From assembly GCA_030448265.1 (NCBI GenBank), contig JAUJNG010000022.1, positions 1 to 64,000 of the forward strand: a DNA stretch of 64,000 nucleotides, read 5' to 3'. The notes under the pieces are model-generated. The model made no database searches, was not told the origin of the DNA, and saw nothing but the letters and a program-made list of their open reading frames with translations. The translations under genes were made by a program, and so were the position numbers. The number at the start of each line of letters is the position of its first letter. Positions within the stretch are counted from its first letter, which is position 1. Below are positions 24,440-32,957 of this stretch, piece after piece. Origin of the DNA: Abditibacterium sp. (GTDB lineage: Bacteria > Armatimonadota > Abditibacteriia > Abditibacteriales > Abditibacteriaceae).

Positions 24440-25640
24440 TTTTGGAGATTTCGTCCCAGATGCGCGCCGCGATTTCGGTTTTTGTCGCAAGCGGCCATTC
24501 CTGAGCGCTTTGGGGCGTAATCCAAGTCACGCGGTTGGTTTCGACATCGAAACCGGCGCCAACCTGGGTCACATCGTTGGCGACGATGGCATCGAGATTT
24601 TTGGAAATCAATTTTTTGCGCGCTTCTTTCACCAAATTTTCGGTTTCCGCCGCGAAACCGACCACGATTTGACCGGCGCGCTTGCTTGCCGCGCACTGCG
24701 CCACGATGTCGGGATTGGCGACAAGCGAAAGTTCGGCGGTTTTGCGCGCGCCGCGCTTGATTTTTTGCGGTTCGACGCGACGCGCGCGAAAATCGGCGGG
24801 CGCGGCGGCGGCGATCATTATATCGGCACTTTGAAAAGCGTTTTGTGTCGCTTCGAGCATTTGCAGCGCGGTTTCGACGGCGATTTCCTCGACTTTTTCC
24901 GGCGTTTGCAAATTCGTCGGGCCGGAAACTAAAATCACTTTCGCGCCGCGCCGCGTCGCGACTTCGGCCAGCGCGTAACCCATTTTGCCCGATGAACGGT
25001 TGGTGACATAACGCACCGGATCGAGACTTTCGCGGGTCGGCCCCGCCGTTATCACCACGATTTTTCCCGCTAAATCGAGATTGGGAAACAGAATCGCCTC
25101 GATGTGCGCCACAAGTTCGGCGGTTTCCGGCAAGCGCCCGCTTCCAACGTGTTCGCACGCCATGCGGCCCTCGTCCGGTTCAATGATGCGGTAGCCGAAA
25201 GCGCGCAGGGTTTCAAGGTTTTTCTGCGTGGCGGGATGCGCCAGCATGGTCGGATTCATCGCGGGCGCAACCGCAACCGGCGCGCGCGTGGCCAGAACGA
25301 GAGTCGTCAACAAATCATCGGCGAAACCACCCGCCAGTCGCGCGATTAAATCGGCAGTGGCGGGTGCGATGAGAATTAAATCGGCGCCATCGGCGAGCGC
25401 GATGTGCGGCATTCCCGCGCTTTTGCCGCTTTCGAGATTAGGTTCCTCGCTCCACAGCGAACTTAAAGCCGGATTGTGCGTGAGCGCCTGAAACGTGAGC
25501 GGCGCGATGAAGCGGGTGGCCGAGTGCGTCAAAACGGCGTGAACATCGGCGCCGTTTTGGGTGAGTTTGGATGCTAAATCGGCGATTTTATAACACGCGA
25601 TGCCGCCGCCGATGCCCAAAACGATAGTTTTGTTGTTCAT
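24435..25640 (-). CDS. coaBC: Phosphopantothenoylcysteine decarboxylase / phosphopantothenate-cysteine ligase
   Basis: A 401-residue bifunctional coenzyme A biosynthesis enzyme. The N-terminal flavodoxin-like CoaC domain (about 1-180) has GIGGGIACYKIADL, THSATRFI and PAMNPTMLAHPA, with the expected His and Asn. The C-terminal CoaB domain has GPTRESLDPVRYVTNRSSGKMGYALAE. The last residues (WDEISKI) run into a palindrome arm that also supplies the stop codon. It precedes gmk on neither strand directly: gmk lies upstream on the same strand, beyond another palindrome. Confidence 0.96.
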   Translation of the reverse strand: MNNKTIVLGIGGGIACYKIADLASKLTQNGADVHAVLTHSATRFIAPLTFQALTHNPALSSLWSEEPNLESGKSAGMPHIALADGADLILIAPATADLIARLAGGFADDLLTTLVLATRAPVAVAPAMNPTMLAHPATQKNLETLRAFGYRIIEPDEGRMACEHVGSGRLPETAELVAHIEAILFPNLDLAGKIVVITAGPTRESLDPVRYVTNRSSGKMGYALAEVATRRGAKVILVSGPTNLQTPEKVEEIAVETALQMLEATQNAFQSADIMIAAAAPADFRARRVEPQKIKRGARKTAELSLVANPDIVAQCAASKRAGQIVVGFAAETENLVKEARKKLISKNLDAIVANDVTQVGAGFDVETNRVTWITPQSAQEWPLATKTEIAARIWDEISKI

Positions 25641-25646
25641 AACAAG

Positions 25647-25744
25647 GGTTCACACAAAGAGACAAAGTTCGCACAAAGAACACAAAGAGGTTTTAAAGAT
25701 TTCCTTTGTGTTCTTTGTGCGAACTTCGTCTCTTTGTGTGAACC
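25647..25744. repeat. Inverted repeat, 41-bp arms (CACAAAGA type)
   Basis: Arms 25647-25687 and 25704-25744 pair over 41 bp with one mismatch (GGTTCACACAAAGAGACAAAG...). It fills the gap between gmk (stop 25746) and coaBC (start 25640). The word type is like that at 4561-4652. Confidence 0.92.
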
Positions 25745-25745
25745 G

Positions 25746-26345
25746 TTAAACGACGGTCCGCCGCGCTTTTTCGCGTTCGATGACTTCGCACAGTTCGTTC
25801 GCAGCGCGCTGTAAGTCGTCGTTTTCGATTTGATAATCGTAAAGCTGCACCTGCGAGAGTTCCCACGACGCGGTTTTAAGGCGCGTCTCCAACTCCGACG
25901 CTTCGACGGCGCTTCTGCCTTGAATTCGCTTTTCCAGAACCTCGTTTTCGCGTCCCTGCGGCGGTGTGATGAACACCAGAATCGCGGCGGGAAACAGGCC
26001 GCGAATGCGAAGCGCGCCCTGCACATCAATGACGCACACCACATCCAGCCCGTTATTGATGCGATCCAACACCGATTTTTGCGGCACGCCGTAGAAATGA
26101 TTGCCGTGAGGCTGCGCGTATTCGATGAGTTCATCGTCGCGAATCATGCGCTCGAACTCGTCAGATGAGACGAAATAGTAATCGACGCCCTCGACTTCGT
26201 GCGGGCGCCGTTCACGCGTGGTGCAGGTGATGGCGCGCCCGAACGAGGGCAAGCAGGCGCTCGCGGTTTGCCACACGGTGTCTTTGCCGACTCCCGAAGG
26301 GCCGGAAATCACCAGAATCAGGCCCAGCGCGCTTGGTTTGCTCAT
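25746..26345 (-). CDS. gmk: Guanylate kinase
   Basis: A 199-residue kinase that makes GDP from GMP and ATP. The P-loop is SGPSGVGKDT near residues 14-23, where Asp replaces the more usual Ser; TTRERRPHEVEGVDYYFV and HGNHFYGVPQ are the GMP-binding segments; DVQGALRIR is the lid region. Length is typical. It is followed by coaBC, a common gmk-(rpoZ)-coaBC arrangement; rpoZ is not between them here. Confidence 0.95.
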   Translation of the reverse strand: MSKPSALGLILVISGPSGVGKDTVWQTASACLPSFGRAITCTTRERRPHEVEGVDYYFVSSDEFERMIRDDELIEYAQPHGNHFYGVPQKSVLDRINNGLDVVCVIDVQGALRIRGLFPAAILVFITPPQGRENEVLEKRIQGRSAVEASELETRLKTASWELSQVQLYDYQIENDDLQRAANELCEVIEREKARRTVV

Positions 26346-26367
26346 GGTTTGAGGTTACAAGATGCTT

Positions 26368-26820
26368 CTATTCGAGGCACTTATTCAGCAGATCATCTAA
26401 AAATCGCGTTGCTTCTTGCTCTTGACCCGCGTCAATTTTGTCTTCCACAATCCACAAGGCAATTTCAATAGATGCAGCCAGTTCGCGATTTTTTGGTGTG
26501 AAACCGTAGCGGTCGGCAAAATCTCGGAATCGAGATGCAATCATAAAGGCCTTTTGTGGTTTGAGAGCGAGTTGGTTTTTGAATTCTACCAAGACTCTCC
26601 TTTGAATTTCCTGACTGGAAAAATCATCGAACAGAGGTCTAAGTGCATCTTTTGTCGCCCAGATATGTTTCCCACTCAGGCTGATGTCGATAATGCGGTT
26701 ATCTGGCACATCAGAATCAAGAATTATTTGATCAGCCCAAGCAATAACCTCCAATTGCGTGACAAAACCAAATTCGAGTCCCAAATAGTAGAATTCCGCG
26801 ATTTCTTTCCAATTTTTCAT
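26368..26820 (-). CDS. Hypothetical soluble protein, AT-richer than neighbours
   Basis: A 150-residue acidic protein (MKNWKEIAEFYYLGLEFGFV...) predicted helical, ending in RFLDDLLNKCLE. It resembles no family I can name; the sense of the sequence is like small immunity-type or DUF2247-like proteins, but I cannot confirm this. Base composition is clearly lower in GC than neighbouring genes, which suggests a recent arrival. A bidirectional terminator lies just upstream (26827). Confidence 0.65.
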   Translation of the reverse strand: MKNWKEIAEFYYLGLEFGFVTQLEVIAWADQIILDSDVPDNRIIDISLSGKHIWATKDALRPLFDDFSSQEIQRRVLVEFKNQLALKPQKAFMIASRFRDFADRYGFTPKNRELAASIEIALWIVEDKIDAGQEQEATRFLDDLLNKCLE

Positions 26821-26826
26821 CAGAAA

Positions 26827-26852
26827 AAAAGCCGCTCTTGCGAGCGGCTTTT
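26827..26852. terminator. Bidirectional terminator
   Basis: AAAAGCCGCTC pairs with GAGCGGCTTTT over 11 bp with a four-base loop TTGC, with A and T runs on both sides. It ends the ABC transporter unit on the minus strand. Confidence 0.85.
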
Positions 26853-26867
26853 CGAGTTTGTAGCGAT

Positions 26868-27764
26868 TTAACCCTCGCCCGTGATAGCGGCGTTGGTCGC
26901 GGTCACTTCGGCGGCGGTTTCAAGGTCTTTGATGGCGGCGGCGTCTTTTTCTTCCTTGAGCTGCGCCAGGAAGCCGTCCACGGTGTTGTCGCCGAGCTGT
27001 TCGGGCGGCACGACGGCTTGGATTTCGCCGTCGATGACGATGGAAACGCGGTCGGCGCGCTTATACATTTTGTCGTCGTGGGTGGCGGTGATGATGGTGA
27101 CGCCGCTTTCCTTGTTCAAACGCTTGAGCATTTGAATGATCTCTTCGCCGACTTTCTGGTCGAGGTTTCCGGTCGGTTCGTCGGCCAGAATGATGGCCGG
27201 ATCGTTGGCCAGAGCGCGCGCAATCGCCACGCGCTGCTGCTGTCCGCCCGAAAGCTGGCCTGGTTTGTTGTAGAGGCGGTCGCCCAGTCCGACGGTTTCG
27301 AGCAGGCGTTTGCCTTTTTCCATTTGCTCGTCCACGCTCGCGCCCGCGAAAATCATCGGCAGCGTCACGTTTTCGAGCGCGGTCATGACTGGAATCAGGT
27401 TGAAAGTCTGGAAAATGTAGCCGATTTTGCGGCAGCGCAGCCACGCCAGTTCGCCGGCGTCGAGTTGGGCGATGTCCACTTCGTCGATGAAAACCGTGCC
27501 GTCGGTGGGCTTGTCCAGCCCGCCTACCATGTTGAAAAGCGTCGATTTGCCCGAACCGGACGGCCCCATGATGGCCATAAATTCGCCCCGCTTGATGTCG
27601 AGGTCGATGCCGCGCAGGGCGTGAACCAGCACTTCGCCGATTTTATAAACGCGCTTGACGCCGCGCACGCGCACGATATGTTCGGAAGCGCGGTAATCAT
27701 CGGAAGTGGAAACGGCGGGCGCGGCGGCGCCATTTTGGGCGTCGGCGGTTGCAATGGAAGACAT
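26868..27764 (-). CDS. ABC transporter ATP-binding protein (MacB/LolD type)
   Basis: A 298-residue ATPase. Walker [11 protein letters not shown]-loop IFQTFNLIP, signature [15 protein letters not shown], Walker [12 protein letters not shown] and the H-loop ATHDDKMY are all intact. There is an N-terminal extension of about 35 residues before [12 protein letters not shown], and a C-terminal extension ([33 protein letters not shown]) that is acidic. Proteins of this subfamily pair with FtsX-like permeases. The partner is probably the short permease at 27980-28585, from which it is separated by a 29-bp palindrome. Confidence 0.92.
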   Translation of the reverse strand: MSSIATADAQNGAAAPAVSTSDDYRASEHIVRVRGVKRVYKIGEVLVHALRGIDLDIKRGEFMAIMGPSGSGKSTLFNMVGGLDKPTDGTVFIDEVDIAQLDAGELAWLRCRKIGYIFQTFNLIPVMTALENVTLPMIFAGASVDEQMEKGKRLLETVGLGDRLYNKPGQLSGGQQQRVAIARALANDPAIILADEPTGNLDQKVGEEIIQMLKRLNKESGVTIITATHDDKMYKRADRVSIVIDGEIQAVVPPEQLGDNTVDGFLAQLKEEKDAAAIKDLETAAEVTATNAAITGEG

Positions 27765-27840
27765 TCAATAACTCCTGAAAGCGAAATGGATGCGCTTAGT
27801 TTAATCGATTCTTAAGCGTTTTTGGGAATTGACCTAAGCC

Positions 27841-27949
27841 AGGAGGCTGAAGCCTCGGCAACCAAACCAAGCCTGCCTTCGCAGGCTACACCTCTTCTCG
27901 ATAGGCCACGAAGGTGGCCTTGGTTTGGTTGCCGAGGCTTCAGCCTCCT
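27841..27949. repeat. Three-way-junction palindrome, 29-bp stem
   Basis: Arms 27841-27869 and 27921-27949 are perfect over 29 bp (AGGAGGCTGAAGCCTCGGCA...). Inside are AGCCTGCCTTCGCAGGCT and AGGCCACGAAGGTGGCCT. It splits the permease from its ATPase gene. Confidence 0.92.
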
Positions 27950-27979
27950 CCTGGAACACAGAGTGGACACTTGGGTTAA

Positions 27980-28585
27980 TCAGACTTCGGTTCGCATCGC
28001 ATCGACGGCTTGCATCTTGGCGGCGCGAATCGCGGGTGGCAGCGCGGCGCCGACGCTGAGTATCGTGCCGAGAACGATGCAGGCGAGCATATAAAGCACA
28101 GCCAAAGCCCAGTTGAACGCACCCACAAAGGCCAGATTGGTCACAATCACGAACAAAAGCCCGATGATGGAGCCGATCAGCGAGCCGAAAAAGCCCAGCA
28201 AACCCGATTCGATAAGGAACATTTTGACGATGAAGTTATCGAGCGCGCCCAGGCATTTGAAGGTGCCGATTTCTTTGTAGCGCTCGGTCACGCTCATCAG
28301 CATCGAGTTGGTGATGCCCACGAACGACACCAAAAGCGACATCGCCACCAGCCAGGCCGCTTTTTGCGCTTGCGCTGGCGAAGGCTCGGCGCCTTTGGCC
28401 GCCAGCATCAGGTTGGAGGCGAAAACGCTCATCAAAAACGCGATGCCGAGCATGGTTCCGGCGCCGGTAATCATGGCGCGGCCCACGCGAATGGTGATGT
28501 TACGCAGCGCGATACGAAACGCCTGCTTGAAGGGAAGCGAAATTTGACGCTCGACGCGCGCCGTTCCTGAATTCATGGCTGCCAT
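27980..28585 (-). CDS. Short FtsX-like ABC permease
   Basis: A 201-residue membrane protein with four helices (about 35-58, 75-98, 125-150 and 160-185). The segment SLLVSFVGITNSMLMSVTERYKEIGTFKCLGA is the FtsX/MacB core signature. The large extracytoplasmic MacB_PCD domain, usually between helix 1 and the core, is absent; only about 20 residues separate helices 1 and 2. The permease is thus a minimal version of the family. It lies upstream of the ATPase gene and is probably co-transcribed with it. Confidence 0.85.
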   Translation of the reverse strand: MAAMNSGTARVERQISLPFKQAFRIALRNITIRVGRAMITGAGTMLGIAFLMSVFASNLMLAAKGAEPSPAQAQKAAWLVAMSLLVSFVGITNSMLMSVTERYKEIGTFKCLGALDNFIVKMFLIESGLLGFFGSLIGSIIGLLFVIVTNLAFVGAFNWALAVLYMLACIVLGTILSVGAALPPAIRAAKMQAVDAMRTEV

Positions 28586-28619
28586 AGTCGGATTCCTTTA
28601 TCTAAGTTTCTGGCCGATT

Positions 28620-28704
28620 GTAGGGACATGGCCTGCCATGTCCGGCGAATCGAAGATTTACCGATTCCTCTGGAAACGGCGGACATGGCAGGCCATGTCC
28701 CTAC
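28620..28704. repeat. Inverted repeat, 25-bp perfect arms (GGGACATGGC type)
   Basis: Arms 28620-28644 and 28680-28704 pair perfectly (GTAGGGACATGGCCTGCCAT...). Each arm is itself a small palindrome (GGACATGGCCTGCCATGTCC). It lies between the permease and the PqqD-domain gene. Confidence 0.92.
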
Positions 28705-28710
28705 GAATGC

Positions 28711-29106
28711 TCATTCTTTCGCGGCTTCGGGCCGCTCCGTCATAAAACCGATGTAGCCGCGCTTCCCCAGATCTTTGAAGAATTGCTGCAGCGACAGTTC
28801 GGCCTCGCGCGCGCCGAGTTTGTATTCCTTTTGCAGCGCGCGCGACAGATTTTCAATGCGATTTTGCCCGTCGCAGCCGCGCCAGACGTGCGAGCCGATG
28901 GGATCGAGAATCACTTTGCGCGATTCGGGAACCGGAAAAAACACGTTGAGAAGGCGGATTTTCCAGTTGTTGGGCCGAGGAATCGTCAAAACCGCGCGGC
29001 CCTCGACCTCTTCCCACTCGATTTTGGGGTTGCGGGCCGGTCGCAATCCCAAAAACTCGCGCCGCGCCGTCGCGCGGTCGATGCGAGGCTGCTTTTTCGC
29101 TTTCAC
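28711..29106 (-). CDS. PqqD-domain protein
   Basis: A 131-residue protein whose middle and end match PqqD/RRE-fold proteins: IEWEEVEGRAVLTIPRP, FFPVPESRKVILDPIGSHVW, CDGQNRIENLSRALQKEY and a helical end. In RiPP pathways such domains bind a precursor peptide for a radical SAM enzyme. No precursor, radical SAM or maturation gene is found next to it, so it may act alone in another role. It lies downstream of jag with about 26 bases between. Confidence 0.75.
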   Translation of the reverse strand: MKAKKQPRIDRATARREFLGLRPARNPKIEWEEVEGRAVLTIPRPNNWKIRLLNVFFPVPESRKVILDPIGSHVWRGCDGQNRIENLSRALQKEYKLGAREAELSLQQFFKDLGKRGYIGFMTERPEAAKE

Positions 29107-29132
29107 TAACCCTATTTTATGTCAACCGCCAA

Positions 29133-30167
29133 TTAACGGCTGCGATTGCCGCCGCGACCGCCGCCCTCGCCCCGCCGTCCGTAGCCGCCCATGCCACTGG
29201 GACTGCCCGCGCTGCGGCCCTCGCCAAACGGCCGCTCGGCGCGCGGCGCGCTCGTTGGCGCGTTGGAGGCGGGCGAAACCACGATGCGGCGCATCGGTTC
29301 GCGGCCTTCGCTGTGGGTGGCGATGTCGGGTTCGCCCTGCAAAAAGAGGTGAACCAGACGCCGTTCGTGCGCCGGCATCGGATCGAGGCGAATCGCGCGC
29401 CCGTCGCGGCGCGTTTTGCTGGCAGCGTAGCGCGCCGTTTGTTCGAGCGACGACTGGCGCCGCGCGCGGTAATTTCCGGCATCGACCACCACGCGCGCCA
29501 TTTCACCTTCGGCATGGATGCCCAGCGTCAGATTGAGCAGATATTGAAACGATTGCAGCGTCGCGCCGTGTTTGCCAATGAGAATGCCGACATCCTCGCC
29601 TTCGATGACCAGAGGAATGGTGTTGGCATCGCGGGTCTGGCCGATTTGCACGCTCGATTCGAGGCCCATTCGGTCGAGAAACTCCTGCGCCTTGGCCTGG
29701 GCGCGCGCTATGGCTTCGGGATCGACGGGCGCGGGCGGCGCCTCGATTTCTTCGGTCGCGGCGGGCAGATCTTCATCGATTTCGGGCGCTTCGTCGGCGT
29801 AATCGGCACCGAAATCTTCGTTTTGCGCCTCGATTTCGCCCGCGTCTTCGTCAATTTCGGGCGCGGTTGCGGGGATGATTTGGCTCGCGTCTTCGCTCGC
29901 CTCATCCTGCGCCAGAAGTTCGGGCACGTCTTCGGCAATCGGCGTTGGCGGCGCGATGGTTTCGGGCGCGGGTTGAACGACCGGCGGCGCGCTTTGCTCT
30001 TCCGCACGCGGTTTGATGCGAACCGTGACGCCTTTGGCGCCTTCTTCGATGATTTCGACTTCGATGTCCTCGCGCGAAACGCCCACGATTTGCATCGCGC
30101 CCTGCACGGCGGCTTCCTCGGTTGCGGCGGTGTAGCGCATCGGGCTGAACTTTCTGTTTTGGGCCAT
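29133..30167 (-). CDS. jag: Jag/KhpB family RNA-binding protein (KH and R3H domains)
   Basis: A 344-residue protein. An N-terminal Jag_N domain (about 5-55) begins RYTAATEEAAVQGAMQIVG; a long acidic region (about 60-150) follows; a KH-II domain spans about 165-245 (LVIEGEDVGILIGKHGATLQS, where the GxxG loop is GKHG); and an R3H domain spans about 245-300 (DPMPAHERRLVHLFLQ). The tail is Gly/Arg-rich (GGYGRRGEGGGRGGNR), typical of RNA-binding tails. It lies downstream of yidC, the usual yidC-jag order near the origin. Confidence 0.93.
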   Translation of the reverse strand: MAQNRKFSPMRYTAATEEAAVQGAMQIVGVSREDIEVEIIEEGAKGVTVRIKPRAEEQSAPPVVQPAPETIAPPTPIAEDVPELLAQDEASEDASQIIPATAPEIDEDAGEIEAQNEDFGADYADEAPEIDEDLPAATEEIEAPPAPVDPEAIARAQAKAQEFLDRMGLESSVQIGQTRDANTIPLVIEGEDVGILIGKHGATLQSFQYLLNLTLGIHAEGEMARVVVDAGNYRARRQSSLEQTARYAASKTRRDGRAIRLDPMPAHERRLVHLFLQGEPDIATHSEGREPMRRIVVSPASNAPTSAPRAERPFGEGRSAGSPSGMGGYGRRGEGGGRGGNRSR

Positions 30168-30225
30168 TGATTTTCCTGAAAGATGAAGTGGAATCCCAAA
30201 AGGGATTGTGTTGCCAGTTATTTAG

Positions 30226-30392
30226 CGGATGGTGCGGTTTGGTAATTCAACACGGAGAACACGGAGAACACGGAGGAACGGAGAAAACAAAGACATTTCC
30301 AGAAAGGATGCGCTTGAAACTTTCCTAAAACGTCTCTGCGAACCTCCGTTTCTCCGTGTTCTCTGTGTTGAATCACCAAACCGCACCATCCG
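30226..30392. repeat. Inverted repeat, about 43-bp arms (CACGGAGAA type)
   Basis: Arms 30226-30268 and 30350-30392 are complementary with a few mismatches (CGGATGGTGCGGTTTGGTAAT..., ACACGGAGAACACGGAGAA). The word type is like those at 4561 and 25647. It fills the space between jag and yidC. Confidence 0.88.
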
Positions 30393-30396
30393 TTGA

Positions 30397-32046
30397 TTAA
30401 CGCTTTTTCTTACGGCCATTACCATTGCTTTTCCCGTTGTGGTTGCCATTCCGGTTTTCCAGCGAAGTCAAAACCGCGCCGTTTTGAGCGGCCTTGGCCT
30501 TGATATTTTTCCCGCCGCCGTTTTTCGCCGCGCCGTTGAGCGCGCCCTCGCCGCTCGATTCGAGCGGGTGCGACTCATTCGCCTTCTCGGTTTTTTTTTC
30601 GTCAGTGGGCCGAGGGGGAATCGCATCGGCTTCGGGATTAATGACCGCTAAATCGGCGCCCATTAGCGATTTGACGATGTTTTTCTTCGGATCGGCGGCT
30701 TTGAGCATGCGCCACTGAAAAAAGGTCGAAACCACGTTGTAGGTCATCCAGTAGAGGGTGAAGGCCGACGGGTAGGTGAGGATGACAAACGGAATCATCA
30801 CCGGAAACACGAACGACATGATCATCTGCTGCTGGCGCTGCATATCGTCGGTGGGCGGCGTCGAAGAAAGGCGGAACGAGAAGAACATCGAGATGCCGTA
30901 TAGCACCAGAAGCGGAATATCGGGGCGCGACAGACTCGAAATCCACAAAAACGACGCGCCCACGAGTTCCATTTTCGGCTCGTAGTTCTGAATGAGCGGC
31001 AAAACGAAAACAAAGAAGATCGGCATCTGCAACACAGCTAGCCCAATCCCCAACATCGGATTGACGCCGTGACGCTGTTGCAGCGCGCGCATCTCCTTCA
31101 TCATCTTGATGTGCGCGTCGCTTTCGGTTTTGCCCTTGTAGCGCTCCTGAATCTTCTTCATTTCAGGGCCGATGAGCGCCATGCCCTTCATGCTGTCGTA
31201 TTGACGCTTGGTGAGCGGCTGCACGGCGATGCGCGTCAAAACCGCGAAAAACAAAATCGCCAAACCGTAAGAATACGCCGGATTGGAGCCGAAAAGCCGC
31301 ACCACGCTGTCGAAGAGCTTGAAGTAGGTCGAGGTCGAAGCGTAATATTGGTTGACGCGGTCGACGATGCCCTGCGGATTGAAATTGGTGTCGCTGCCGC
31401 GCAGTTCGCGGATTTTGGCCCGTTTGAAACCTTCGGGCGGAATGGCATCGAGCGGCACTTTGGCCGGATCGACTTGCGCGGGCACGAAGATTTCGTTGTT
31501 GAGAAATTCCGACGAACCGCGTCCTTTATGCACCAGGGTTTCGAGCGCCATCGCCGCTTCCTTGGAGGGCAGGCCGCCATTTTGGATCGACTGGCGCCAC
31601 AACAAATCGCCCGACTGGTAAATCGCCTGCGCTTCGATGGGAGTGCCCGAAGCGTGCTGGATGATTTCGTCGTAGATCGGAAAATACTTCACCATCGGCC
31701 CCATGTTCAAAAAACCGCTTTTGCGGGTTTTGGCGTCGAGGGTGTGGAGAATGTATTGCTGAATCAGCCCCACGCGCAGCCGCGCCGAATGAGCGAGCGC
31801 GTCCTGCGGGTTTTTGGCGATGTCGGCTTTGAGCCGCTTCTCTTCGGCCAGAGCCTCAGTTTCGGTTAAAATCGGGCCTTGCGCGGGGTCGATGCCTTTG
31901 AAAGCCTGCGCGAGGGTGAGCGCGGGGCGCGGTGGAGCGGAGGGCGCCTGCTTTTGTCCAAAGAAATGTTGGAAGAGCAGCATTGCGCCCAGCGAGAGCA
32001 GCAAAAACTGAAAGAATTGCTCGCCGGACGAGCGTTGTTTATTCAT
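30397..32046 (-). CDS. yidC: Membrane protein insertase YidC
   Basis: A 549-residue insertase of the Oxa1/YidC family. The first membrane helix is near residues 11-27 (FFQFLLLSLGAMLLFQHFFG). An extracytoplasmic region (about 30-245) rich in helices follows, unlike the periplasmic beta domain of E. coli YidC. The insertase core is present: VLTRIAVQPLTKRQYDSMKGM, KIQERYKG, RHGVNPMLGIGLAVLQMPIFF and two last helices around 430-480. The tail is basic (NGKSNGNGRKKKR), as in forms that recruit ribosomes. Order rpmH-rnpA/yidD-yidC-jag is conserved. Confidence 0.94.
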   Translation of the reverse strand: MNKQRSSGEQFFQFLLLSLGAMLLFQHFFGQKQAPSAPPRPALTLAQAFKGIDPAQGPILTETEALAEEKRLKADIAKNPQDALAHSARLRVGLIQQYILHTLDAKTRKSGFLNMGPMVKYFPIYDEIIQHASGTPIEAQAIYQSGDLLWRQSIQNGGLPSKEAAMALETLVHKGRGSSEFLNNEIFVPAQVDPAKVPLDAIPPEGFKRAKIRELRGSDTNFNPQGIVDRVNQYYASTSTYFKLFDSVVRLFGSNPAYSYGLAILFFAVLTRIAVQPLTKRQYDSMKGMALIGPEMKKIQERYKGKTESDAHIKMMKEMRALQQRHGVNPMLGIGLAVLQMPIFFVFVLPLIQNYEPKMELVGASFLWISSLSRPDIPLLVLYGISMFFSFRLSSTPPTDDMQRQQQMIMSFVFPVMIPFVILTYPSAFTLYWMTYNVVSTFFQWRMLKAADPKKNIVKSLMGADLAVINPEADAIPPRPTDEKKTEKANESHPLESSGEGALNGAAKNGGGKNIKAKAAQNGAVLTSLENRNGNHNGKSNGNGRKKKR

Positions 32047-32083
32047 CTAAAAGACAGCCTCAAACCTACATAAAGAAGCGCCG

Positions 32084-32953
32084 TCACTCGCGTTTGAACG
32101 GGTGCAGACGCCTCGAAAATGGCTTTTTATTTTGACTTTTCAAGCGCAAATCAGGAAAAACCTGCGGGACGGGATCATCTCCGCCCGCGTGCCAGGGATG
32201 GCATTTGCAAATCCGCGCCGCGCCCAGAAAAGTGCCGCGCAGCAGCCCGAAGCGCTCGATAGCCGCGTAAGTATAACGGGAACAAGTCGGCTCAAAACGA
32301 CAAGAAGGCGGCAGCCCAGGGGAGATGAAACGCTGGTAAAAGCGAATCAGCGACAGCACAAGGAAAGTAAGCGGCAAAAGCGGTTGGCTGGACGAAGTGG
32401 GCGCTCGACTCTCTCTCCCTGCGGGAGAGTCGGGTGCCCTCTGGGCGACGGGTGAGGGTGGAAGTAAAGGTTTTTCGACTTCCTCAACAGTTTTTGAAAG
32501 CAGCGACTTTTCTCCCTCACCCGTCGCCCAGAGGGCACCCGACTCTCCCGCAGGGAGAGGGAGTCGAGCGCCCACTTTTTCGCGCGAACCGGAACTATTG
32601 CCGACTCGTTTTGCCGTGCGTTTCAAAACTTCTTGCAGCGCGCCGTCCAATTCCTCAATAGTTGCGGACTGAGTTTGGGGCGTGGCCAGAAAAATGAGGT
32701 CGCAGCCCGCCAAACCTTCGATGTTTCGGAGCGGGTGCAGGCGGTAACGCTCGCGCAAGCGGCGGCGGATGTAATTACGCTGAGTTGCTTTCTTCGCCTG
32801 CTTCTTGGGCACTACAAACGCCGCGCGCGTGAGGCTTTGACCGTCGCCGCGAGCGTGCGCGCGCAAAACGACGAGCGGATGACGCACGGTTTGCGAGTTG
32901 GCAAAGGCGCGGTCAAATTGGCGTGTCGTGAGACGCTGGGTGCGGGGCAGCAT
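32084..32953 (-). CDS. rnpA-yidD: RnpA-YidD fusion joined by a palindrome-encoded linker
   Basis: One 289-residue frame. Residues 1-120 are the protein subunit of RNase P ([17 protein letters not shown], and the RNR-like [15 protein letters not shown]). Residues 130-195 come from the inverted repeat at 32396-32576 ([20 protein letters not shown]...), low-complexity and likely unstructured. Residues 200-289 are YidD ([23 protein letters not shown], then GGDDPVP), a membrane-insertion helper that follows rnpA in most bacteria. There is no stop between them. It could be one protein, or be cleaved, or yidD may start inside. Start at 32953 follows the usual RnpA start. Confidence 0.85.
   Translation of the reverse strand: MLPRTQRLTTRQFDRAFANSQTVRHPLVVLRAHARGDGQSLTRAAFVVPKKQAKKATQRNYIRRRLRERYRLHPLRNIEGLAGCDLIFLATPQTQSATIEELDGALQEVLKRTAKRVGNSSGSREKVGARLPLPAGESGALWATGEGEKSLLSKTVEEVEKPLLPPSPVAQRAPDSPAGRESRAPTSSSQPLLPLTFLVLSLIRFYQRFISPGLPPSCRFEPTCSRYTYAAIERFGLLRGTFLGAARICKCHPWHAGGDDPVPQVFPDLRLKSQNKKPFSRRLHPFKRE
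32396..32576. repeat. Inverted repeat, 63-bp arms, inside the rnpA-yidD frame
   Basis: Arms 32396-32458 and 32514-32576 pair over 63 bp with one mismatch (AGTGGGCGCTCGACTCTCTC...). It lies between the rnpA and yidD parts and is open in the reading frame on the minus strand. It shares CTCGACTCCCTCTCC and GGGTGCCCTCTGGGCGACGGG words with 46642, 61298 and 62482. Confidence 0.95.
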
Positions 32954-32957
32954 CAGC

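Noticed and set aside
32347..32672. Small plus-strand frames within the rnpA-yidD region
   Set aside because: They are written in the palindrome, and both arms give the same peptide words; no similarity to known proteins.
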